Part shown: piece by piece, positions 8,029 to 15,643 of the stretch | Position numbering within the stretch: position 1 is the first letter of the stretch | Layout: each line of letters opens with the position of its first letter | Origin: Fusobacterium sp. | Lineage (GTDB): Bacteria > Fusobacteriota > Fusobacteriia > Fusobacteriales > Fusobacteriaceae | NCBI RefSeq assembly: GCF_019012925.1 | Contig: NZ_JAGIRL010000024.1 | Coordinates: 1-64,000 of the forward strand | DNA: 64,000 nt | Direction: 5' to 3' | The notes under the pieces: model-generated | Databases searched by the model: none | Seen by the model: only the letters and a program-made list of their open reading frames with translations | What the model was told of the DNA's origin: nothing | Program-made: the position numbers and the translations under genes

Positions 8029-8256
8029 ATGAAGATATTGATAAGAAATAAAAAATGGGAAACAACATTTAATAGAGTAACATTAATATGTGAGGTAACA
8101 AATTGTAATAAGATATTTAGTATTAAATTTGCTTATAAGGGAAATGAGATAACTATCAAGACTAATAACTTAGATAATACATTCAAATACTTGGAGAGAA
8201 TATTCAATGAAAAAATCCTTGAAAATATTTCAAATGAAACAAAAATGGTAAGTTAA
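8029..8256 (+). CDS. small protein of unknown function (75 aa)
   Basis: I do not recognise this protein. It is 75 aa, soluble-looking, basic, with two cysteines (about 22 and 27, CEVTNC) and alternating beta-like segments followed by a helical end. It has a good GGAGGG ribosome site and a strong promoter shared with a divergent self-cleaving repressor, so it is probably that repressor's target. A damage- or element-related role would fit the position but is pure inference. Confidence 0.6.
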   Translation: MKILIRNKKWETTFNRVTLICEVTNCNKIFSIKFAYKGNEITIKTNNLDNTFKYLERIFNEKILENISNETKMVS

Positions 8257-8276
8257 GGATAAAAATAAAAATTACT

Positions 8277-8305
8277 TTGCAAATAGATTATTTATATCTT
8301 ATAAT
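8277..8305 (+). promoter_or_regulatory. promoter of rpiR-proC
   Basis: TTGCAA (8277-8282), 17-bp spacer, TATAAT (8300-8305), 43 bp before the ATG of the RpiR gene. Confidence 0.65.
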
Positions 8306-8348
8306 AGAGTATAGAAGAATAAGATTGTTCAAAATGTGAGGTAATTTT

Positions 8349-9200
8349 ATGAAGAAACAAGTATTGAAATACTTAGATGATAATTATAATTCTTTTAGTA
8401 AAAGCTTTAAAAAAATAGCTGAATACATAAGATACAATCAAAGTATAGTCTCTTTTATTTCAATTAATGAATTAGCTAAAGAAACGGAAACAAGTCCAGC
8501 AACAATAACGAGATTTTCAAAAAGTTTAGGATTTAAAGGTTATCCAGATTTTCAAAAAATCTTTCAAAAAGAGGTAGAGCAACAAACTTCATATATGAAA
8601 GGTTTAAAAAATAGTATCACTGAAATAGACAATAGTAATAATATATTACAAGATATGATTAGAACAAATATAGAGTTACTTCAAGAGATGGATGTTTTAG
8701 AGATAGAAAAAAGCTTAGATCAAGCTGTTAGATGGATAAAAGATAGTAGAAAACTTTATATATTAGGAGCTAGAGGTTCATATGCTTTAGCCTATTATCT
8801 ATATTTTATGTTAAAGGAATTTAGAGAAGGGGTAGAGTTAATGATATCTGGAGCTTCTGACTTTACAGATAAATTACTATATACTCAGAAAAATGATCTG
8901 TTGTTTACAATCTCTTTTCACCCATATACTAACTTTACTTATCAGGTTACAGAGTTCTTTAAGGAGCATGGAAATAAAGTTATAACTGTAACAGATAAAA
9001 AAGATTCAACATTGGGAAATATTTCAGATCTAGTATTAACAACTAAAAATGGAGAAAAGGCATATACATTTGTACCAGGGACAGTGATTATAAATGCTCT
9101 TTTAATGAAGCTAGGAATGGAAGATAAGGAAAACGTGGTAGATAAGTTGGATAAATTAAAAGAAATTACAGATAGATTTAATATCTATATTGATAAATAA
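8349..9200 (+). CDS. MurR/RpiR-family transcriptional regulator
   Basis: This 283-aa regulator has an N-terminal RpiR helix-turn-helix domain (about 1-80, with ISINELAKETETSPATITRF) and a C-terminal SIS phosphosugar-binding domain (about 130-260, YILGARGSYALAYY). Members sense sugar phosphates and control sugar or amino-sugar catabolism. Here the downstream neighbour is proC, only 10 bp away, which is not a sugar gene. The regulator may act on distant targets or on itself. The effector cannot be predicted. Confidence 0.9.
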   Translation: MKKQVLKYLDDNYNSFSKSFKKIAEYIRYNQSIVSFISINELAKETETSPATITRFSKSLGFKGYPDFQKIFQKEVEQQTSYMKGLKNSITEIDNSNNILQDMIRTNIELLQEMDVLEIEKSLDQAVRWIKDSRKLYILGARGSYALAYYLYFMLKEFREGVELMISGASDFTDKLLYTQKNDLLFTISFHPYTNFTYQVTEFFKEHGNKVITVTDKKDSTLGNISDLVLTTKNGEKAYTFVPGTVIINALLMKLGMEDKENVVDKLDKLKEITDRFNIYIDK

Positions 9201-9210
9201 GGAGACGAAT

Positions 9211-10026
9211 ATGAAAAGAATAGGTTTTATAGGTTGTGGAAATATGGGAGAGGCTTTTTTAAAAGGGATAATAAACTCTCAATTAGTAGAAAAGGCTGAT
9301 ATTTATGTGTATGATAAATTAAAGGGAGATTATATCTCTAATACTTATCAAGTAAACCAAGCTAAAGAAGAGGTAGAGGTTATTGATAATTGTGATATTG
9401 TATTTTTAGCAATTAAACCAAACGTTTATTTTGATGTGATAGATAAGATAAAAGATTCAGTAAATAGCACGAAAATATTGGTAGCTATGGCTCCAGGAAT
9501 AACTATGGAAGATATTTTAGAGGAGACAGATAATAGAAATAGTAAGATAGTAAGAACTATGCCAAACCTGCCTTTAATGGTTCAAGAAGGATGTATAGCT
9601 TATGCTTTCAATGAGAATATTGAAGATGAAGAGAAGGCTTTCTTCAAAGAGTTATTTGAAAAAATAGGAATGGCAATTGAGACAAAAGAGGAGCTATTTG
9701 ATGCTGTAATAGGAGCTTCAGGTTCATCACCAGCATTTATGTTTATGTTTATAGAAGCATTAGCAGATGCTGCTGTATATGAGGGATTACCAAGAAGTGA
9801 TGCGTATAAATTAGTAGGACAGACTCTAATTGGTTGTGGAAAGATGTTCTTAGAGAGCGGTAAGCATCCTGGAGAGTTAAAGGACAACGTATGTTCACCT
9901 GGTGGAACAACAATAGTAGGTGTAAGATATTTAGAAGAGAGTGGTTTTAGAGGAGCGATTATAAAAGCTGCAACTGAAACTATAAAAAAATCTAAGGAAA
10001 TGAGCCAAAATAGCAATAATAAATAA
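9211..10026 (+). CDS. proC: pyrroline-5-carboxylate reductase
   Basis: This 271-aa enzyme performs the last step of proline synthesis, NAD(P)H-dependent reduction of pyrroline-5-carboxylate. It has the N-terminal Rossmann motif GFIGCGNMGEAF, FLAIKPN, and the C-terminal dimerisation region with ASGSSPAFMF and CSPGGTTIVG, the substrate-binding signature. I start at the ATG at 9211, 6 bases after AAGGAG. A TTG 21 bp upstream would place seven extra residues before the Rossmann strand and lacks a ribosome site. It is co-transcribed with the RpiR gene. Confidence 0.93.
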   Translation: MKRIGFIGCGNMGEAFLKGIINSQLVEKADIYVYDKLKGDYISNTYQVNQAKEEVEVIDNCDIVFLAIKPNVYFDVIDKIKDSVNSTKILVAMAPGITMEDILEETDNRNSKIVRTMPNLPLMVQEGCIAYAFNENIEDEEKAFFKELFEKIGMAIETKEELFDAVIGASGSSPAFMFMFIEALADAAVYEGLPRSDAYKLVGQTLIGCGKMFLESGKHPGELKDNVCSPGGTTIVGVRYLEESGFRGAIIKAATETIKKSKEMSQNSNNK

Positions 10027-10034
10027 AAAAATGT

Positions 10035-10063
10035 TTGACAAAATAAAAAATATATGATATTAT
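10035..10063 (+). promoter_or_regulatory. promoter of the tRNA-Ser pair
   Basis: TTGACA (10035-10040), 17-bp spacer, TATTAT (10058-10063), ending 12 bases before the first tRNA. Confidence 0.6.
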
Positions 10064-10074
10064 CTTATGTGCTT

Positions 10075-10158
10075 GGAAGGTTATCCTAATTGGTAAGGAA
10101 CCGGTCTTGAAAACCGGCGCCGCAAGGCTTCAGAGTTCGAATCTCTGATCTTCCGCCA
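10075..10158 (+). tRNA. tRNA-Ser (anticodon UGA)
   Basis: The anticodon stem CCGGT/ACCGG encloses loop CTTGAAA with anticodon TGA (10108-10110). The long variable arm (GCGCCGCAAGGCTTC region) marks a class II tRNA. The acceptor GGAAGGT pairs with ATCTTCC and CCA is encoded. Confidence 0.93.
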
Positions 10159-10163
10159 TAAAC

Positions 10164-10254
10164 GGTGAAGTGGCAGAGTGGCCTAATGCACTCCCCTGCT
10201 AAGGGAGAGTACCTATAAACGGTACCGAGAGTTCAAATCTCTCCTTCACCGCCA
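10164..10254 (+). tRNA. tRNA-Ser (anticodon GCU)
   Basis: Acceptor GGTGAAG pairs with CTTCACC. The anticodon loop CTGCTAA carries GCT (10198-10200). It has a long class II variable arm with the stem GGTACC and an encoded CCA. It lies five bases after tRNA-Ser(UGA), so both are on one transcript. Confidence 0.94.
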
Positions 10255-10266
10255 TTTGAATCAAAC

Positions 10267-10290
10267 GGGTAGAGTATCTACCCTTTTTTT
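10267..10290 (+). terminator. terminator after tRNA-Ser genes
   Basis: Stem GGGTAGA / TCTACCC with a 3-base loop, then a 7-T run. Confidence 0.9.
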
Positions 10291-10297
10291 ATAAAAC

Positions 10298-10374
<77 letters not shown>

Positions 10375-10388
10375 TTTATAGTTAAAAT

Positions 10389-10411
10389 GAGAGTATGGAC
10401 TCTCTTTTTTT
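10389..10411 (+). terminator. terminator after tRNA-Arg
   Basis: Stem GAGAGT / ACTCTC with an ATGG loop followed by a T-run. Confidence 0.85.
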
Positions 10412-10435
10412 ATATTGTGATATAGGGGGAAATTT

Positions 10436-11071
10436 ATGTTTGGTATAATTAACTATGGAATGTATATTACATCTAGTATAATTTTAGCTTTGATCCCAGG
10501 AACGGATACTGTATTTATATTGGGACAATCTATATCTAATAGTAGAAAATCTGGTATCTATTCAGCATTAGGAGTTTGTTCAGGGATCTTAGTACACACT
10601 TTTTTAGCAGCTTTTGGACTGTCTATAATATTAAAAAATTCAATTACTGCATTCAATATTGTGAAGAGTTTAGGAGCACTTTACCTTGTTTATATGGGGA
10701 TTAAGAGTATAAGATCTAAAGAGGATATGTTGATTAGTGATGGAGAAAAGAGTAAGGAGAATTTAAAAAAATCTTTTGTTCAAGGGGTAATTTCAAATGT
10801 TTTAAATCCTAAAGTTGCACTGTTTTTCTTAGCTTTTTTACCACAGTTTGTAGATAATGAAAATACATATGGAGCTTTGCCATTTGCTATTTTAGGATTA
10901 ACATCATTTATGATCTCTGGAATTTGGTGTGTATCTCTTTCAATTTTTGCATCACTTATCTCAAAATTTCTAAAAAGAAATAAAAATTTTGGAAAGATAA
11001 TTAATAAAATTTCTGGAACAATTTTTATAATTTTGGGTATAAATTTACTCAAAGCTAAAATAAATGGGTAG
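10436..11071 (+). CDS. LysE/RhtB-family amino-acid exporter
   Basis: This 211-aa protein has about six membrane segments and the N-terminal LysE-family signature ALIPGTDTVFILGQ, followed by the conserved GIYSALGVCSGILVH stretch and NPKVALFFLAFLPQF in the middle. Members export lysine, homoserine, threonine or related compounds across the inner membrane. The substrate cannot be assigned. It is a single gene between tRNA-Arg and the infC leader, with ribosome site AGGGGGA. No adjacent LysR-type regulator is seen, unlike many lysE loci. Confidence 0.88.
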   Translation: MFGIINYGMYITSSIILALIPGTDTVFILGQSISNSRKSGIYSALGVCSGILVHTFLAAFGLSIILKNSITAFNIVKSLGALYLVYMGIKSIRSKEDMLISDGEKSKENLKKSFVQGVISNVLNPKVALFFLAFLPQFVDNENTYGALPFAILGLTSFMISGIWCVSLSIFASLISKFLKRNKNFGKIINKISGTIFIILGINLLKAKING

Positions 11072-11092
11072 TTGCAAAAAAATATAAAATCC

Positions 11093-11121
11093 TTGACTTT
11101 TTGTAAAAAATAACGTATAAT
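11093..11121 (+). promoter_or_regulatory. promoter of infC-rpmI-rplT
   Basis: TTGACT (11093-11098), 17-bp spacer, TATAAT (11116-11121). It lies about 180 bp before the infC start, leaving a long leader. Confidence 0.75.
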
Positions 11122-11127
11122 TATAAA

Positions 11128-11273
11128 GGTAATAAAATAAATATTAAAGAAGAAACTACCTGTTTCTCACCTTATGGGCATTAGAAGCTTACACAGGGTT
11201 GACTTTTAAAAATGAGAAGTAACATTGTTTATTATAAAAGTTGAGATACAGGGCATAGTTTGTCCTGTTTTTT
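11128..11273 (+). promoter_or_regulatory. infC operon leader RNA with attenuator
   Basis: The ~145-nt leader ends in a terminator-like hairpin ACAGGGC / GTCCTGT (11248-11254, 11262-11268) followed by a T-run, before the infC ribosome site. Upstream elements can pair alternatively, for example TTCTCA near 11165 with TGAGAA near 11212, and ACTTTTA with TAAAAGT. infC-rpmI-rplT leaders controlled by ribosomal protein L20 are known in other bacteria. I infer the same logic here but cannot show an L20 site. Confidence 0.6.
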
Positions 11274-11301
11274 ATTTATAATTAAAATGGAGGTGCTTAC
11301 T

Positions 11302-11805
11302 ATTACTGATAAAATTAGAATTAATGAAAAAATAAAAGGAAAAGAGTTTAGAATAATCTCATCTTCTGGAGAACAATTAGGAGTTATGAGTGCTAATGCA
11401 GCTCTTGACTTAGCAAGACAAGAGGGATTAGACTTAGTTGAGATAGCAGCTACTGCAAAGCCACCTGTATGTAAAATAATGGATTTTGGAAAATACAGAT
11501 ATGAGCAGACAAGAAAAGCTAAAGAAGCTAAGAAAAATCAAAAGCAAACAGTTGTTAAAGAGGTAAAAGTAACAGCTAGAATAGATAGTCATGACTTAGA
11601 TACAAAAGTATCTCAAATTAAAAAGTTCTTAGAGAAAGAAAATAAAGTAAAAGTAACATTAGTGTTATTTGGAAGAGAGAAAATGCATGCTACATTAGGT
11701 GTAGATACACTTGATGAGATAGCAGAAAGATTTGCTGAAATAGCTGAAGCCGATAAAAAATACAACGATAAGCAAAAACATATAATCTTATCACCTAAAA
11801 AATAA
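11302..11805 (+). CDS. infC: translation initiation factor IF-3, apparent AUU start
   Basis: IF-3 binds the 30S subunit and checks start codon-initiator tRNA pairing. The protein has the N-terminal RINEKI segment, the linker, and the C-terminal domain with KEVKVTARID and the VTLVLFGREK region. No well-placed ATG, GTG or TTG exists. The in-frame ATG at 11287 overlaps the GGAGGTG ribosome site itself, and a TTG further upstream lies inside the attenuator hairpin. ATT at 11302 is 7 bases after GGAGGT and gives a normal N-terminus (167 aa). AUU starts are known in infC and let IF-3 repress its own translation. First of infC-rpmI-rplT. Confidence 0.85.
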   Translation: MTDKIRINEKIKGKEFRIISSSGEQLGVMSANAALDLARQEGLDLVEIAATAKPPVCKIMDFGKYRYEQTRKAKEAKKNQKQTVVKEVKVTARIDSHDLDTKVSQIKKFLEKENKVKVTLVLFGREKMHATLGVDTLDEIAERFAEIAEADKKYNDKQKHIILSPKK

Positions 11806-11849
11806 TTAATAATAAAACAGATTTAGATATTTGAGAGGAGGACATTATT

Positions 11850-12056
11850 ATGCCAAAAATGAAGACTCATAGAGGAGCTAAAAAAAGAATTAAAGTTACA
11901 GGAACAGGTAAATTTGTAGTTAAACATTCAGGAAAAAGCCATATCTTAACTAAGAAAGATAGAAAAAGAAAAAACAACTTAAAGAAAGATTTCGTAGTAA
12001 CTGAAACTTTAACAAGACATATGAAAGCATTATTACCATATGGAGCAGGAAGATAA
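11850..12056 (+). CDS. rpmI: 50S ribosomal protein L35
   Basis: This 68-aa, highly basic protein begins with [18 protein letters not shown], the family signature, and contains [12 protein letters not shown]. It is a structural component of the large ribosomal subunit. It follows infC by 44 bp with a GAGGAGG ribosome site and precedes rplT, the standard infC-rpmI-rplT order. Confidence 0.97.
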   Translation: MPKMKTHRGAKKRIKVTGTGKFVVKHSGKSHILTKKDRKRKNNLKKDFVVTETLTRHMKALLPYGAGR

Positions 12057-12109
12057 TTAGTTTTATCATAAAATCAGATTTTTGTGTGAAATAATTAGGA
12101 GGAAAAGTA

Positions 12110-12460
12110 ATGAGAGTTAAAACTGGTATAGTTAGAAGAAGAAAGCATAAAAAAGTTTTAAAAGCAGCTAAAGGATTTAGAGGTGCTTCTGGTGACGTTA
12201 TAAAACAAGCTAAACAAGCTACAATGAGAGCAGCAGCTTATTCAACAAGAGATAGAAAAGTAACAAAAAGAAGAATGAGACAATTATGGATCATCAGAAT
12301 TAATACAGCAGCTAGATTAAATGGATTAACTTATTCAACATTAATGAATGGTCTTAAGAAAGCTGGAATCGTATTAGATAGAAAAGTGTTAGCAGATATC
12401 GCTTTAAACAATGCAGCTGAGTTCGCTAAATTAGCAGAAACTGCAAAAGCAGCTTTATAA
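12110..12460 (+). CDS. rplT: 50S ribosomal protein L20
   Basis: This 116-aa basic protein has the L20 signature [18 protein letters not shown] and the C-terminal globular part with [15 protein letters not shown]. It assembles early onto 23S rRNA. In other bacteria it represses its own operon by binding the mRNA leader or an internal site, which would suit the attenuator upstream of infC. Confidence 0.97.
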   Translation: MRVKTGIVRRRKHKKVLKAAKGFRGASGDVIKQAKQATMRAAAYSTRDRKVTKRRMRQLWIIRINTAARLNGLTYSTLMNGLKKAGIVLDRKVLADIALNNAAEFAKLAETAKAAL

Positions 12461-12480
12461 TTAGTCAAGTAAATAATTAA

Positions 12481-12509
12481 GAGAGTTTCGTTTGAAACTC
12501 TCTTTTTTT
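12481..12509 (+). terminator. terminator after rplT
   Basis: A perfect 9-bp stem GAGAGTTTC / GAAACTCTC with a GTTT loop and a 7-T run. Confidence 0.93.
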
Positions 12510-12517
12510 ATGTACAT

Positions 12518-13756
12518 CTATATGTATAATGGATATTTTAAACAGAATAGTTTAACTTCATCTTTTATCTTAGCTAACTCACTATCGTTTTTAATATTAT
12601 CAATAACTTTTAAGATAAAGTGACCAATAATCTCCATTTCGCTCTCTTTCATACCTCTTGTAGTCACAGCAGGAGTACCTATTCTAATTCCACTTGTAAC
12701 CATAGGTTTTTCAGTATCATATGGAATTCCATTTTTATTAACTGTAATACCAGCTTTATCTAAAGCTTTTTCTACCTCTGCACCAGTAAAACCTTTAGAT
12801 TTTACATCAATTAGCATCATATGGTTGTCAGTTCCACCACTTACAATTCTAAGTCCACCTTTTTCTAAAACTTTAGCTAATGTTTGAGCATTTTTTACAA
12901 TTTGTTTTTGGTATTCGATAAATTCAGAAGATAGAGCCTCTTTGAATGCCACAGCTTTAGCAGCAATAATATGCATCAATGGACCACCTTGTATACCTGG
13001 AAAAATAGTTTTATCTATTTTTTTAGCAATCTCCTCATTATTGGTCATAATTATACCACCACGAGGTCCTCTTAGAGTTTTGTGAGTAGTTGTAGTAACT
13101 ACATCTGCATATGGTACAGGAGATGGATGTACACCAGCAGCAACCAAGCCAGCAATATGAGCCATATCAACCATAAGGTAAGCTCCAACCTTATCTGCAA
13201 TCTCTCTAAATCTTTTAAAGTCAATAACTCTTGAATAAGCACTAGCTCCAGCAATAATAAGTTTTGGTTTAGTTTCTAAAGCTATCTTTTCAACTTCGTC
13301 ATAATCTATCTTCTCATCATTTTGAGATACACTATAAGATACAATGTTATAGTCTTTACCTGAGAAGTTTACATTTTTACCATGAGTTAAGTGTCCACCA
13401 TGATCTAGTTTCATACCTAAAATAGTATCTCCTATGTTTAGAAGAGCTTTATATACACCCATATTAGCTTGAGATCCAGAATGGGGTTGTACATTTACAT
13501 AGTTTACATTAAATAATTTTTTAGCTCTTTCAATTGCTAATTTTTCTGCTACATCAACAAATTCACAACCACCATAATATCTCTTGTCAGGATATCCTTC
13601 AGCATACTTATTAGTCATAATACTTCCAGCAGCTTCCAAAACTCCTCCAGATACAAAGTTTTCAGAGGCAATAAGTTCAATTCCCTCATTTTGTCTTTTT
13701 TTCTCCAATTCTATTGCATCAAAAATTTCTCTATCAATTTCATAAAGTTTTTTCAT
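12518..13756 (-). CDS. glyA: serine hydroxymethyltransferase
   Basis: This 412-aa PLP enzyme interconverts serine and glycine with transfer of a one-carbon unit to tetrahydrofolate. Typical motifs are [32 protein letters not shown] and the PLP-lysine segment [14 protein letters not shown]. The start at 13756 (MKKLYEID) follows GGAGG by 6 bases. An ATG four codons upstream overlaps that site. It lies 18 bp after the ArsC/Spx-like gene on the same strand and is probably co-transcribed with it. Confidence 0.96.
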   Translation of the reverse strand: MKKLYEIDREIFDAIELEKKRQNEGIELIASENFVSGGVLEAAGSIMTNKYAEGYPDKRYYGGCEFVDVAEKLAIERAKKLFNVNYVNVQPHSGSQANMGVYKALLNIGDTILGMKLDHGGHLTHGKNVNFSGKDYNIVSYSVSQNDEKIDYDEVEKIALETKPKLIIAGASAYSRVIDFKRFREIADKVGAYLMVDMAHIAGLVAAGVHPSPVPYADVVTTTTHKTLRGPRGGIIMTNNEEIAKKIDKTIFPGIQGGPLMHIIAAKAVAFKEALSSEFIEYQKQIVKNAQTLAKVLEKGGLRIVSGGTDNHMMLIDVKSKGFTGAEVEKALDKAGITVNKNGIPYDTEKPMVTSGIRIGTPAVTTRGMKESEMEIIGHFILKVIDNIKNDSELAKIKDEVKLFCLKYPLYI

Positions 13757-13774
13757 ATGAACCTCCATAATAAG

Positions 13775-14131
13775 TTATTTAAAAAACTCTTCCCACTTAT
13801 CTTTTTTAAAACCGATTAAAACACCTTTGTCAGAAATAACTAAAGGTCTTTTAACTAGCATACCATTAGAGGATAGAATTTCTATCATCTCATCTTCACT
13901 AGCAGTTGTAAGTTTTTCTTTTAAATTCATCTCTCTGTATAAGATTCCACTTGTATTAAAAAACTTTTTTGCAGGTAGTCCACTAAGAGCAATGTATTTT
14001 TTTAATTCCTCTTTAGTAGGATTATTTTCTACAATATGTCTACTTTCAAAATCTATTTTATTCTCTTCTAGCCATTTTCTGGCATTTATACAAGTAGAAC
14101 ACTTAGGATAATTAATAAATAATATTGACAT
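13775..14131 (-). CDS. ArsC/Spx-family thioredoxin-fold protein
   Basis: This 118-aa protein belongs to the ArsC/Spx/YffB family, with the N-terminal redox motif CSTC (about 11-14) in YPKCSTCINARKWLEE and the C-terminal RPLVISDKGVLIGFK segment. Spx proteins bind RNA polymerase, while ArsC proteins reduce arsenate. The RPL(V/I) element is shared by both. Without ars genes nearby, an Spx-like or YffB-like role is more likely, but this is not settled. It is upstream of glyA and has an AAGGAGG ribosome site. Confidence 0.82.
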   Translation of the reverse strand: MSILFINYPKCSTCINARKWLEENKIDFESRHIVENNPTKEELKKYIALSGLPAKKFFNTSGILYREMNLKEKLTTASEDEMIEILSSNGMLVKRPLVISDKGVLIGFKKDKWEEFFK

Positions 14132-14211
14132 AAAACATTCCTCCTTAAAATAAATGTATATTCATATTATACTAAATTTGTCATAATAAAAGCAAGATAG
14201 AAATATATAAA

Positions 14212-14240
14212 TTGACGAATCTTATAAAAAATGGTATAAT
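14212..14240 (+). promoter_or_regulatory. brnQ promoter
   Basis: TTGACG (14212-14217), 17-bp spacer, TATAAT (14235-14240). Confidence 0.75.
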
Positions 14241-14295
14241 TTCTAAGTCATTTATGTCTAAAAAAATAGTATAAAAAAATAATTTAAATAAAGGA

Positions 14296-15588
14296 GTGAG
14301 AAAAATTTATAAGACTAAGGATATTGTATTAACGGGATTTGCACTATTTGCAATGTTATTTGGAGCTGGAAATTTAATATTTCCACCTACAGTTGGATAT
14401 ATAGTAGGAGATAATTGGAAGTTAGCAGCATTTGGATTTTTTATTACGGGAATAGGATTTCCATTGATGGGGATAATAGCGTCTGGATTTGCAGGAACTG
14501 AATTGGATCACTTTTCAGATAGAGTATCACCAATGTTTAGTAGAGTGTTTAACACTGCTCTAATTTTGGCTATTGGACCTTTTTTAGCGATTCCAAGAAC
14601 AGGGGCAACAGCTTTTGAAGTTATGATGACTCCATATGTAGGAATGGGGAACTCAACTGTAAAGTTTATATTTTTACTTATTTACTTCGGAATAGTTTTA
14701 CTTTTCTCTTTAAGAGAGAGTGCTGTAATTGATAGAATTGGAAAAATTTTAACTCCAATCCTTTTAATAGTTTTAGCTATAATAATTTTTAAAGGGGTAA
14801 CTACTCCAATAGGAGAATTGATCTCTACAGGGACAGAAAATAATTTTAGATTTGGATTTTACAATGGTTATCAAACAATGGATACGCTTGCAGCTATAAT
14901 ATTTGCAAGTATTATTTTAAAGACAATAAATGGTAAGAATAAAGGTTTAGAGAGAAAAGATCAATTGATATTTCTTTTAAAAGCTAGTGCTATAGCTGTG
15001 ATAGGATTGGCTATAGTATATGGAGGATTGCTTTATATAGGGGCAACATCAACATCAGTATTAGAAAATAAGGGAACAACACAACTTTTAAATGCAATTG
15101 TTGAGAAGCTTTTAGGTAAGAGTGGAAACTTATTATTAGGAGTATGTGTGGCAGGAGCTTGTTTGACAACTGCTATTGGACTTACAGCAACTGTTGGAGA
15201 TTACTTTAGTTCAATCTTCAATACAAAATATGAAAAAATAGTTGTAGTAAATATATTAGTAAGTCTTATTTTTGCTAACTTTGGAGTGGATTTAATAGTG
15301 AAGATAGCTGCTCCAATATTAACATTTATCTATCCAATAGCTATAGTTTTAATTGTGCTAAATTTCTTTAAAAAGTATTTTGACGATAGAGGAATATTTA
15401 TAGGTTGTGTAATTGGAGCTGGATTTATTGGTGGAATAGAGACATTACAAATGTTAGGGTATTGTCCAGCAACTCTATATAGCTTCTATTTAAAATTACC
15501 ATTCCAAGATTATGGATTAGCTTGGTTAATTCCTAGTGCAGTAGTTGGTGGATTATTTAGAGCAGTAGAAAAGATAAAACAAAAATAG
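14296..15588 (+). CDS. brnQ: branched-chain amino-acid carrier BrnQ (LIVCS family)
   Basis: This 430-aa, roughly 12-helix inner-membrane carrier takes up leucine, isoleucine and valine with a cation. The N-terminal signature MLFGAGNLIFPPTVGY is diagnostic, and LTATVGDYFSSIF lies in the C-terminal half. The start is uncertain. A GTG at 14296 overlaps the AAGGAG sequence (14291-14296) and so has no proper ribosome site. An in-frame ATT at 14305 sits 8 bases after AAGGAG. I give the GTG coordinate as the conservative choice. Single gene with its own promoter and terminator. Confidence 0.9.
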   Translation: MRKIYKTKDIVLTGFALFAMLFGAGNLIFPPTVGYIVGDNWKLAAFGFFITGIGFPLMGIIASGFAGTELDHFSDRVSPMFSRVFNTALILAIGPFLAIPRTGATAFEVMMTPYVGMGNSTVKFIFLLIYFGIVLLFSLRESAVIDRIGKILTPILLIVLAIIIFKGVTTPIGELISTGTENNFRFGFYNGYQTMDTLAAIIFASIILKTINGKNKGLERKDQLIFLLKASAIAVIGLAIVYGGLLYIGATSTSVLENKGTTQLLNAIVEKLLGKSGNLLLGVCVAGACLTTAIGLTATVGDYFSSIFNTKYEKIVVVNILVSLIFANFGVDLIVKIAAPILTFIYPIAIVLIVLNFFKKYFDDRGIFIGCVIGAGFIGGIETLQMLGYCPATLYSFYLKLPFQDYGLAWLIPSAVVGGLFRAVEKIKQK

Positions 15589-15592
15589 TATA

Positions 15593-15634
15593 AAAAAAGA
15601 GGGGTTTTACTATAAAGTAAAACCTCTCTTTTTT
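15593..15634. terminator. bidirectional terminator between brnQ and acyl-CoA dehydrogenase gene
   Basis: An 18-bp stem (15593-15610 with 15617-15634, one G-T pair) with a 6-base loop, A-run on the left and T-run on the right. It serves convergent genes. Confidence 0.9.
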
Positions 15635-15643
15635 AGTTGGTTA

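Noticed and set aside
11260..11301. TTG start giving a longer IF-3
   Set aside because: The TTG lies within the terminator hairpin of the leader, has no ribosome site, and the added residues are unlike the family.
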